Assembly: GCA_016765265.1 (NCBI GenBank)
Contig: JAESQG010000277.1
Location: forward strand, 1 to 20,867
From: Pseudomonadales bacterium
Lineage (GTDB): Bacteria; Pseudomonadota; Gammaproteobacteria; Pseudomonadales; DC-out160
Direction: 5' to 3'
Length of the DNA stretch: 20,867 nucleotides
Position 1 is the first letter of the stretch, and each line of letters opens with the position of its first letter. The position numbers were made by a program, and so were the translations under genes. The notes below the pieces were generated by a model that saw only the letters and a program-made list of their open reading frames with translations, did not search any database and was not told where the DNA came from. This document shows positions 13,799 through 20,789 of this stretch, one piece after another.

Positions 13799-15751
13799 AT
13801 GTATAAGAAATTCTTCGGTTTAGTCGACACGCCGTTTTCTATTGCACCAAATCCCCACTATTTATACATGAGCCATCAGCACCGTGAAGCTTTAGCTCAT
13901 TTGCTTTATGGGATTAAGAGAGATGGATTTATTACTCTTACTGGAGAGGTGGGTACCGGTAAAACCACCGTCTGTCGCTGTTTTTTGGAACAGATTCCTG
14001 AGGATACCAATGTCGCTTTTATCTTAAATCCGAAATTAACGGTTAATGAATTATTGGCGACCATCTGTGATGAATTGGAAATCGGAAACCTAGCGGGCGA
14101 AAGCCGAGATGTGGGTGATGACAGTGCGAAAGACTATGTTGATGCGATTAACGAGTATCTACTCCTGGCTCATGCCGAAGATCGAAAAACCTTACTGATT
14201 ATCGACGAAGCACAAAATCTTTCAATAGATGTGTTAGAGCAAATTCGCTTATTAACAAATTTGGAGACGAATCAACGCAAGTTACTACAAATTATTCTTA
14301 TTGGTCAGCCTGAATTGCGGGATCTTTTTGCTAAACCAGAGCTCAGGCAATTGGCTCAGCGCATTACGGCTCGATATCATCTAGAGCGGCTTACAGTTGA
14401 AGAAAGCATTGCGTACGTAAAGCATCGCTTATCGGTAGCGGGAACCCAAGAAGAGATATTTAGTGTTCCCGTGATTAAGTTGCTGCACCGCATTAGCGGT
14501 GGTATTCCTCGTGTTATCAATGTCATTTGTGATAGGGCATTACTAGGTGCCTATGTTCAAGACCGAAGAATAGTAGACAAAAAGACCCTAGGGCAGGCAG
14601 CCAAAGAAGTTTTGGGGGGAAATAATGAGACACAACTGATTCGCAGGGTAACAAAAGAAAGGGGACTAAATTTTTCTTACGGTCGGTTGGCTGGATTGTT
14701 CGTAATAGGCTTGGTGATTATAGGCGCTCAACTTGTGGTAGAACCCTTAAACCGATTGATTAAGGGTTCATTTGATTCCTCGTCAGGTACCACAGCAGAA
14801 ACCATCGAATTTCGACCTCCCACTGTGCTGCCCGTCATGGAATTTGAAACGCAATCACCGGATGAATTATATTCTGCCATGGACCTTATTTTAGAAAAAG
14901 AATTCTCTATTCTAAATGAAAAGTTAAAAGAGAATGATAATCTGGCGCAGCCTATACTCGAGGGTGAGGAGCATAGAGAGGTACAACCATTGCTGTCGCA
15001 GATACAAGATCAGCAAGAAGAAGAACAGAATCTACAAGCCGGACCAAAACAATCAGTATTAGAACAACCAGTATTAGAACAATCAGTATTAGAACAATCA
15101 GTATTAGAACAACTGTGGCCGGACAACTATGAGTTGGCTCTTAGTATGTATGATGCCTATGATGTCATTTTTGAAAGGTGGCAGATTAATTATGAAGTCA
15201 GCAAGCACGGTGGAGATCCTTGCCAGTTTGCTAATCAAAATGGTCTGGGCTGTTTGCAAAAAACGGGGGATTTAAGTCATTTAAAATCATTGGATCGACC
15301 GGCGGTATTGAAATTCTATAGGGAGAACGGTCAGCACTTTTATTTGCCGTTGGTGAGCTTGGACGATAGGACGGCAACATTGAAAATTGCTGGAGCCTAT
15401 AAGATCGTGAAAACTGAGTCTATTATGCTGCAATGGCAAGGAGAGTACACGATAGTCTGGCAATTACCACCCAAGTATCATGGGGCTATTGTACTGGGCA
15501 CCATAGGACCTGAGGTAAAATGGTTAAGTAAAAAGTTAGCTAAAGTACAAGAGAATATAATACTAGAGACGGGAATCTCCTACTATGACGATGTCATGGA
15601 AAAGAAAATAAAACTATTTCAACGTATGGAAGGTATTACAGCTGATGGCGTGGTAGGCCCCCAGACTTTTATTAAACTCAATACCGCTAGTGGAGAAAAC
15701 GTACCGCAACTTGCTCAACGGAAAAACGCAAATCTAGAGGGGAGTCGATAA
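13799..15751 (+). CDS. gspA: T2SS assembly ATPase GspA (ExeA-like)
   Basis: GspA works with GspB at the inner membrane and binds peptidoglycan, helping the GspD secretin assemble or be localised in the outer membrane (known for Aeromonas ExeA/ExeB). Domains in order: a cytoplasmic AAA ATPase (1 to about 270) with the ExeA start MYKKFFGLVDTPFSIAPNP, Walker A GEVGTGKT (49-56) and Walker B LLIIDEAQN (D136, E137). One membrane segment follows (about 298-316), then a variable acidic/Gln-rich linker (about 320-440), a C39-peptidase-like domain (about 445-560) and a C-terminal peptidoglycan-binding domain (about 572-630, ending GITADGVVGPQTFIKLN). The linker contains a 15-bp DNA repeat encoding VLEQS/P. 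At 650 residues it is longer than typical ExeA, mainly in that linker. No ribosome binding site is evident, but the N-terminus matches the family start. Confidence 0.93.
   Translation: MYKKFFGLVDTPFSIAPNPHYLYMSHQHREALAHLLYGIKRDGFITLTGEVGTGKTTVCRCFLEQIPEDTNVAFILNPKLTVNELLATICDELEIGNLAGESRDVGDDSAKDYVDAINEYLLLAHAEDRKTLLIIDEAQNLSIDVLEQIRLLTNLETNQRKLLQIILIGQPELRDLFAKPELRQLAQRITARYHLERLTVEESIAYVKHRLSVAGTQEEIFSVPVIKLLHRISGGIPRVINVICDRALLGAYVQDRRIVDKKTLGQAAKEVLGGNNETQLIRRVTKERGLNFSYGRLAGLFVIGLVIIGAQLVVEPLNRLIKGSFDSSSGTTAETIEFRPPTVLPVMEFETQSPDELYSAMDLILEKEFSILNEKLKENDNLAQPILEGEEHREVQPLLSQIQDQQEEEQNLQAGPKQSVLEQPVLEQSVLEQSVLEQLWPDNYELALSMYDAYDVIFERWQINYEVSKHGGDPCQFANQNGLGCLQKTGDLSHLKSLDRPAVLKFYRENGQHFYLPLVSLDDRTATLKIAGAYKIVKTESIMLQWQGEYTIVWQLPPKYHGAIVLGTIGPEVKWLSKKLAKVQENIILETGISYYDDVMEKKIKLFQRMEGITADGVVGPQTFIKLNTASGENVPQLAQRKNANLEGSR
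15056..15115 (+). repeat. 15-bp in-frame tandem repeat in gspA (VLEQ)
   Basis: Four copies of GTATTAGAACAATCA, two of them perfect and two differing by one to three bases, encode VLEQPVLEQSVLEQSVLEQL in the periplasmic linker of GspA. A partial copy (AACAATCA) precedes them. Confidence 0.88.
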
Positions 15752-16419
15752 TGTCTTATATCTTGGATGCGTTAAAAAAATCCGAACAAGAACGACAGCG
15801 TGGTGATGTACCTAATCTACAAAGTAATCATATATCCCCCTCCGTAGGAGAAGAAAAAAAAGCATGGAAGGCGAAAATCCTATGGGGTGTAGCGATTCTA
15901 AATGTTTTTATATTAGTTTTTTGGATAGGGCGAGGCACATCTAACGATAGTATTGTTGCCCAGCCTGCTGAAATGAAACCCCAAGTACTATTGGAGGAAA
16001 AAACCGAAGAAGATAAGCTTGTGGGTGTACTAGACCTACCGGAAAAACCACCCGTTATTATGATGGCGCCGGTATTGAATAAAACATTTAAGGAAGAGCT
16101 GGTCGCGTTAAAAGAGCAATCCAAACAATCAAAAATACCCGAACAAGCAGCAATAGTGACAGAAAAAAGGCAAAGTGTGATGAATCTCACTCAGCTGCCC
16201 GCCCACATTCGAGAACAAATTCCTTTGTTAGAGTTTTCTTCCCACATGTACTCTAGTATGCCCAAATACCGAAATGTAATCATTAACGGTATGAATCTAA
16301 AGGAACAAGAGTCGCTTGATAGAGATTTGTTTCTGGAGAAAATCACCGAAAATGGAGTGATTTTGACTTATCAGGGATATCGATTCGAGGTGGGTGTCAT
16401 TCAACAGTGGAGTTTTTAA
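15751..16419 (+). CDS. gspB: T2SS assembly protein GspB
   Basis: GspB is the partner of GspA. The N-terminus MSYILDALKKSEQERQRG is the diagnostic GspB motif. A single membrane segment lies at about 44-61 (ILWGVAILNVFILVFWIG). After a Lys/Glu/Pro-rich periplasmic spacer comes the C-terminal GspB domain (about 150-222), beginning LPAHIREQIPLLEFSSHMYS and containing NVIINGMNLKEQ. At 222 residues it has an ordinary length. The ATG overlaps the gspA stop by one base (TAATG), with GGGGAG seven bases upstream, so the two genes are translationally coupled. Confidence 0.95.
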   Translation: MSYILDALKKSEQERQRGDVPNLQSNHISPSVGEEKKAWKAKILWGVAILNVFILVFWIGRGTSNDSIVAQPAEMKPQVLLEEKTEEDKLVGVLDLPEKPPVIMMAPVLNKTFKEELVALKEQSKQSKIPEQAAIVTEKRQSVMNLTQLPAHIREQIPLLEFSSHMYSSMPKYRNVIINGMNLKEQESLDRDLFLEKITENGVILTYQGYRFEVGVIQQWSF

Positions 16420-16487
16420 GGAGCGACAAGGCACATTGTAAACCTATGGATTAAAGTCCATTCTCTTTGCAAAAACTGGATATTAGC

Positions 16488-16534
16488 TATAGTTAAAGGA
16501 TGGATATAGTTAAAGGATGGATATAGTTAAAGGG
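16488..16534 (+). repeat. 17-bp tandem repeat between gspB and the small membrane gene
   Basis: Two perfect copies of TATAGTTAAAGGATGGA (16488-16504, 16505-16521) and the first 12 bases of a third. The repeat is non-coding, about 60 bases before the next gene; each full copy carries an AAAGGA that resembles a ribosome binding site. Confidence 0.88.
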
Positions 16535-16591
16535 TGAATAATGTTGCTGTACCACAACTGATCTAAATCTTTAAAAGGAAGGTCTTAGTTC

Positions 16592-16843
16592 ATGAATAAT
16601 TGTCGTTTTAACCTAATAGCTGCCCTCAACCCTAAGTGGAAGCAAGATCGCGAACCTGATCCCAATCATTTTTACCGGCGCACATTAACAGTGCGTTATC
16701 AAGCAAAGAAAAAGGTATTACATTATCTGTGGATTGCAGTGCTGACGACGATTATGATAAATCCGTTTATCGGCTATGCTGCCGCTATCACATTGTTGAT
16801 GACATTCTTTTCGTTTTCTTTCTTGGATGAAACAGAACAATAG
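16592..16843 (+). CDS. Small hypothetical membrane protein
   Basis: An 83-residue protein I do not recognise. It has a basic, polar N-terminal half (Asn/Arg/Lys/Pro-rich, with KWKQDREPDPNHFYRRTL). Two hydrophobic segments follow (about 43-56, HYLWIAVLTTIMIN, and about 59-78, IGYAAAITLLMTFFSFSFLD), suggesting a helical hairpin in the inner membrane with both ends in the cytoplasm. AGGAAGG lies nine bases before the ATG, which supports translation. It follows gspB after 172 bases and is convergent with the cyclophilin. Confidence 0.6.
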   Translation: MNNCRFNLIAALNPKWKQDREPDPNHFYRRTLTVRYQAKKKVLHYLWIAVLTTIMINPFIGYAAAITLLMTFFSFSFLDETEQ

Positions 16844-16897
16844 ACTAAATGGTCCTCTAAAAAGACGAGAAGATTTTCAAAAAAAATAATCGTGACT

Positions 16898-17560
16898 CTA
16901 GTTTACTTGTAGTCCTGTGGGGGCCGAGGGTGGAGCAGCCATTTCGTTGTTGATCACCGAGGCAGATAAAATTGTGATGGAGTCTACGGGTAAGTTCTTG
17001 AAATTACCACGCCTAGTGGTTTTGACTTCTCCTATTCTAGAGACGACATCAATTCCTTCAATTACTTTGCCGAACACAGCGTATCCGTAACCGCGCACAC
17101 CATTATCAAGAAACTGGTTATCCATTAAATTTATAAAAAACTGCGAAGTCGCCGAGTCTACGACGCCGGTACGAGCCATTGCCAATGTTCCGCGAAGATT
17201 CTTAAGGCCATTGGTGGCTTCATTTTTTATGGTGGCATGGGTTTGTTTCCGGTTCAGTTGAACATCAAATCCTCCTGTTTGTATCATAAACCCGTCCATG
17301 ACCCGGTGGAAAATAACATCCTCATAGAACCCCTCTTCAACGTAGGCGAGAAAATTCTTTACGGAAATAGGAGCTTTTTCAGTATTTAATGCGACAACAA
17401 TATTTCCAGCATTGGTTTTTATTAAGACTTGCACAGCAGACCCTGGGGTGGCGGTACTTTCGATTATGGGTGGGATGGAGGTAGATGTGTTATCAGCAAA
17501 AATACCAGAGGCCGTCGAGCAAAAAAGGATGAAAACGAATAGGTGTTTTAACTTGTGCAT
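16898..17560 (-). CDS. Periplasmic cyclophilin-type peptidyl-prolyl isomerase
   Basis: A secreted PpiA-like cyclophilin that speeds cis-trans isomerisation of proline bonds in exported proteins. From the chosen start, residues 1-22 are a signal peptide (MHKLKHLFVFILFCSTASGIFA). The cyclophilin core has the active-site FHRVMDGFMIQTGGF, then RGTLAMART, SATSQFFINL and YGYAVFGKVIEGID. The Trp common near the substrate pocket of eukaryotic forms is not seen, as in many bacterial members. Total length is 220 residues. The open frame extends 23 codons upstream to 17629, but that part is only a LELELE repeat and would bury the signal peptide. AGGA seven bases before the ATG at 17560 decides the start. 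Confidence 0.92.
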   Translation of the reverse strand: MHKLKHLFVFILFCSTASGIFADNTSTSIPPIIESTATPGSAVQVLIKTNAGNIVVALNTEKAPISVKNFLAYVEEGFYEDVIFHRVMDGFMIQTGGFDVQLNRKQTHATIKNEATNGLKNLRGTLAMARTGVVDSATSQFFINLMDNQFLDNGVRGYGYAVFGKVIEGIDVVSRIGEVKTTRRGNFKNLPVDSITILSASVINNEMAAPPSAPTGLQVN

Positions 17561-17572
17561 ACTAAATTCCTG

Positions 17573-17608
17573 TAGTTCTAGTTCTAGTTCTAGTTCTAGT
17601 TCTAGTTG
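17573..17608 (-). repeat. 6-bp tandem repeat in the cyclophilin 5' leader
   Basis: Five perfect copies of TAGTTC on the plus strand (17573-17602), then TAGTTG. On the cyclophilin's strand this lies immediately upstream of the AGGA ribosome binding site. Change in copy number would alter leader length or promoter spacing without touching the protein. Confidence 0.9.
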
Positions 17609-17807
17609 TATTGTATTGTAGGGGCTCATTTATCTAACCTAGCTATCAAGCTGTTTGACGCTAACCAGGTATGATATTAGCTAGGTCTCATATTAGACCA
17701 AATTCCTAAACTGGAAGCCAGGGCTTAAAAAATAATGGCAATATGACCCCGGCACTGTTAATTGGCATAAATGACCATGACTTAGCTAATTTAAGGCGTA
17801 ATTATCT

Positions 17808-17828
17808 GACGATTTTTTATAAATCGTC
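17808..17828 (+). other. Hairpin upstream of the receiver gene
   Basis: GACGATTT and AAATCGTC form a perfect 8-bp stem around TTTAT, followed by GATTTTG on the plus strand. It resembles a weak intrinsic terminator, but no plus-strand gene precedes it within this gap, so a leader attenuator or an operator is equally possible. Confidence 0.4.
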
Positions 17829-17981
17829 GATTTTGTGTGGCACAGCCAAAGAAGGGTATTAAACTAATAATTAGGTCTTCTGCGATTGCGGTCATGTGAT
17901 CCGTGTTCTGAACCGTGTTCTGGGGCCTGTGAGAAAATTACGGTTAAAGGTATATATGATAGATAGGTCTGAGATTTAATT

Positions 17982-19082
17982 ATGGCAGTAGAACATGCAC
18001 TAGTTGTGGATGACTCTAAATCAGCAAGAGTTATGCTAAGCCGCTTATTACATAAGGGTGGTATGGAGGTAGATCTAGTCGAATCGGCAGAGGAAGCATT
18101 AGATTACTTGAAGTATAAAAAACCCGATGTGGTCTTTATGGATCACATGATGCCAGGGATGGACGGGCTGGAAGCGACTAGAAAGATAACTCAGGATCCG
18201 AATACCGCAGGTATACCTATCGTAATGTACACCTCGAAAGAAGGGGCGGATTATTTAGAAGAAGCGAAATCTAACGGCGCTATTGGGGTCTTACCTAAAC
18301 CAGCTAAAGCTCCGCAAATTGCCGAGCTGCTCAAACTTCTGGACACGAGTGTGTCTGGTGAGACTAAGGAGAGAGCTGTCGTTGCTACCTCAGCAAGTGC
18401 CTCTGTTTCTGCCGGGTTGAGTAAAGCACAAATTGAGGCGATTGTAGCGAGTGCTGTCCGCAAGGCGTTGACAGGTGCAATGGAATCATTTTCTCAATCC
18501 AATGAGGCATCAATTCAATCGGCAGTTGATAATAGTTTAGCGGCGGTAAAAGAATCCCTCAGTTTCCTCGAAACCAAAGCGGAGTTAACCGATAGTTCAG
18601 TTAATACATTAAATATTCAGTTAAAAGAAACATCTGAAAATTTAAATGCAAATACCACAGAGTCGATGTCCATTGAGGAGGTTAATGCCACTGTCGCTTC
18701 AGGTATTTCTGAACATATGAACAAGTTTGAACAGAAAATATCTAACATGGATGAGATGTTGGAATCGAGCGCTAGGCAACATGAAGCGTCAGCGGAAAAA
18801 ATCGAAGTGTTGACCGATGCTCTAAAGACTACATCCCAGCTTGATGATGAATTAAGAAATGAAATAAAAGCACTAGCAGAAGCGGCTGGGGCCAGTGCGG
18901 CCAATTCAGCAGCGGAACAGGCAACCATAAAACTGGCACCTGATCTTATCGATCGGTCTATAGAAGAGCGCTTGAGTCAAGTGTCAACGATATATTTAGC
19001 GCAAGTAAAGTCATGTAAGAGAACCGCTTTGTATGCGGCCTTTCTCAGTTTGCTCGCTGTAGGCTTAGCCCTTTACTGGTAA
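17982..19082 (+). CDS. Response-regulator receiver protein with helical stalk and C-terminal membrane anchor
   Basis: Residues 1-122 form a complete CheY-like receiver domain with acidic D10/D11, phospho-acceptor D54 (VVFMDHMMPGMDG), T84 (MYTS) and K106 (LPKPAK), so it should be phosphorylated by a histidine kinase. Residues about 145-340 are Ala/Ser/Glu-rich with heptad-like helical character, probably a coiled coil (for example AQIEAIVASAVRKALTGAME). The chain ends in a hydrophobic segment after a Cys-Lys-Arg (about 348-365, LYAAFLSLLAVGLALYW), predicted to anchor it to the inner membrane with the receiver in the cytoplasm. There is no DNA-binding or enzymatic output domain. No kinase gene is adjacent. 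Output through tethering, oligomerisation or a partner is inferred. FimV- or chemotaxis-like scaffolding is one possibility. Confidence 0.85.
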   Translation: MAVEHALVVDDSKSARVMLSRLLHKGGMEVDLVESAEEALDYLKYKKPDVVFMDHMMPGMDGLEATRKITQDPNTAGIPIVMYTSKEGADYLEEAKSNGAIGVLPKPAKAPQIAELLKLLDTSVSGETKERAVVATSASASVSAGLSKAQIEAIVASAVRKALTGAMESFSQSNEASIQSAVDNSLAAVKESLSFLETKAELTDSSVNTLNIQLKETSENLNANTTESMSIEEVNATVASGISEHMNKFEQKISNMDEMLESSARQHEASAEKIEVLTDALKTTSQLDDELRNEIKALAEAAGASAANSAAEQATIKLAPDLIDRSIEERLSQVSTIYLAQVKSCKRTALYAAFLSLLAVGLALYW

Positions 19083-19104
19083 ATGAACCAGTGGTAATGA
19101 ACCA

Positions 19105-19794
19105 TCATGCCGGAACGGTAGCTGCTTTTAAAACCTCCCAACTATCTGAACCGTTGCCTAACTGTAAGCGCACCCGCTTGTGCGGATCTAGCAGATACCG
19201 ATAGTAGCCATCATCGGCAGATTTTTCAGGCCAGGGATCTTTATTATAGAAACTGATGGGGGTGATTTTCGATAACATATTGAATGCTTGGTGGCGAACC
19301 TCTTCTTCATTTAAATCATTAATTTTCGCGGCATCGAACTTTCTGTTTGCTGCGGCGTGCTGGAGAATTTCGGTATAGTTCATGTTGATAGCTTCTGCAT
19401 CTTCATCATCATGTTCCGTGTAGATATGTTGCGGTAAGCCCGATTTAAGATTGCAGAAATGTCGGTATCCCACGGAGGCAATCTGTTCTACGGCGAAGAG
19501 ATCTGTTCGTAAGGATTTTGATATAAAACACAGGAATCCGGGCATCATGCCCGTCACCTCGAATTGAACGATGGTCCAGGGGTCTTGTTCGTGGAACCTG
19601 AATCGGACTGCATCATCGTGAAGTTGGACAGGTTTAGATTTCAAAAGGGAGAGAAAAGCCTTTGAAGGTAATTCAGCCTCCGTCACCGGTTCAAGTAAGA
19701 CACCACCGTTAGCCTTGAGAAAGCGTGTTAAATGATCAATCACCTGGGTTGAGGGGGCCTTAACGGCGAGTGCACTAAATTCATTTTCCATCAT
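19105..19794 (-). CDS. Hypothetical protein, 229 residues
   Basis: I do not recognise this soluble protein. It has no signal peptide or membrane segment. It is rich in charged and aromatic residues, with an N-terminal helical part (TQVIDHLTRFLKANGG). A mixed strand region includes VRFRFHEQDPWTIVQFEVTG and MMPGFLCFISKSLRTDLFAVEQI, and an acidic loop (TEHDDEDAEAINMN) follows. The C-terminal DPWPEKSADDGYYRYLLDP segment looks like a second, related strand region. Start: two adjacent ATGs at 19794 and 19791, neither with a good ribosome binding site. It converges with the receiver gene, with only 22 bases between the stops. Codon-level conservation elsewhere would decide whether it is a real family; the length and composition make it a likely gene. 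Confidence 0.7.
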   Translation of the reverse strand: MMENEFSALAVKAPSTQVIDHLTRFLKANGGVLLEPVTEAELPSKAFLSLLKSKPVQLHDDAVRFRFHEQDPWTIVQFEVTGMMPGFLCFISKSLRTDLFAVEQIASVGYRHFCNLKSGLPQHIYTEHDDEDAEAINMNYTEILQHAAANRKFDAAKINDLNEEEVRHQAFNMLSKITPISFYNKDPWPEKSADDGYYRYLLDPHKRVRLQLGNGSDSWEVLKAATVPA

Positions 19795-19900
19795 GTTGTC
19801 GTTCTATTACTTTGATTTATATTGATTATTATAATTATTATGTGTTTATCCGTGTTTCGAGCATGAAACCTCTAAATTTATGAATAGCTAAAGGATTCAG

Positions 19901-20538
19901 TCACGCATTCCTTAGAAAATAACGCAGTTGTTGTAAAGCTTCAACCCAGAAACAGCAGATCGGCGTTAATAAAGATGATCGCACAGGGTTAGTGCTTATT
20001 TTATGCCTAATTTCTTCGTGGCTAATATCGATGCGCTGTTTTATTGCGCCTGAGCCAATGATGCCAATTTTCCTCCAAGGCCTGTACCCTGCGTGGCTTG
20101 TGCTGTTATAGGCACACCACTCATTATCCGACAATTAAAAAAATTCCTTCAGTGGCAACAGGCGGGAGAGTAGTCCACCTTATGGCGGAACCCAAGGGCA
20201 TGACTATAGATTTCGAAAATGGCTGATATGGCTACTTCTAGTTTGGCTTGAGTGTCAGGCGAAATCCTATGTGAAATAGTGCGGATGTCTACTCTTAAGG
20301 GCCTATCAATTGCAAATTCCTTCGATTTATCCTCTATGATGAGGTTGTGATCTGATGGCTTTATATCACCGTATTGGATTACGCTCTGAGCATCCGTCCA
20401 ACGATAAATACCTTTTGTGGCGAGGGAATCGGGATCTTGAAGGTTTGTTGAAACTGGATTTCTTGAAATTTGCTTAGCTGAAAAGACGGAAATCCATTCG
20501 GCTATAATCTTGGTGGGACCAATCCACAAAGTGGTCAT
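19901..20538 (-). pseudogene. Decayed DUF4124-type protein with metallopeptidase-like C-terminus
   Basis: Two minus-strand fragments read as one disrupted gene. The first (20538 to 20149) contains GIYRWTDAQSVIQYGDIKPSD, which matches the DUF4124 pattern (x-YRW-x-D-x-x-G-x-x-x-Y-x-D-x-P-P), then PDTQAKLEVAISAIFEIYSHALG; it stops shortly after. The second (20134 to 19901), in another frame, has SDNEWCAYNSTSHAGY, SHEEIRHKI (about 20003-20020, resembling a damaged HExxH zinc site) and FWVEALQQLRYFL, which resembles the W-x-x-E-G-L-x-x-x-F that follows such sites. The frames meet near a run of seven A (20137-20143). Upstream of 20538 the same frame continues as a hydrophobic VSIFILSILLMTTLWIG, signal-peptide-like, but ends at a TAG with no standard start codon. 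A short intact protein from 20538 is the alternative. Confidence 0.45.
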
Positions 20539-20727
20539 CAGAAGAATAGATAGAATAAATATTGAGACACGTATTTGCTACACCTAGTATCAACCTGGTG
20601 AGCAAAAAATATTTCCATAAAATGCTCCGTTCTCTAAATGCTTAATTAATCATAGTATTTTTTGTTTAATATTGGTAATTCGTATTGTAGCGTGGTTTGT
20701 ATCACTCAGTTCCCAAAGACGATTTTC

Positions 20728-20755
20728 TTGTTTAACTATACTTAAATGCTATACC
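20728..20755 (+). promoter_or_regulatory. Candidate sigma70 promoter for the right-edge gene
   Basis: TTGTTT (20728-20733), a 16-base spacer and TATACC (20750-20755), about 35 bases before the ATG at 20790. Motif match only. Confidence 0.3.
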
Positions 20756-20789
20756 TATCTTAAGGAAAGCAGGAATAGGGTAGTTGTAT

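Larger units (their letters stand above)
17561..17981. other. Divergent intergenic region between cyclophilin and receiver gene
   Basis: About 420 bases without a credible gene. Contents: the hexamer repeat at 17573-17608, spaced 9-bp inverted repeats (ACCTAGCTA at 17637-17645, TAGCTAGGT at 17678-17686), a hairpin at 17808-17828, and a 10-bp direct repeat CCGTGTTCTG at 17901-17910 and 17913-17922. Promoters for both flanking genes must lie here, but I see no strong match. Confidence 0.55.

Noticed and set aside
16844..16897. Bidirectional terminator between the small membrane gene and the cyclophilin
   Set aside because: Only a weak AT-only pairing (GATT...AAAATC) with bulges is possible; too little to call.
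17561..17629. N-terminal LELELE extension of the cyclophilin
   Set aside because: It would place the signal peptide internally; a good ribosome binding site precedes the ATG at 17560, so the repeat is leader DNA.
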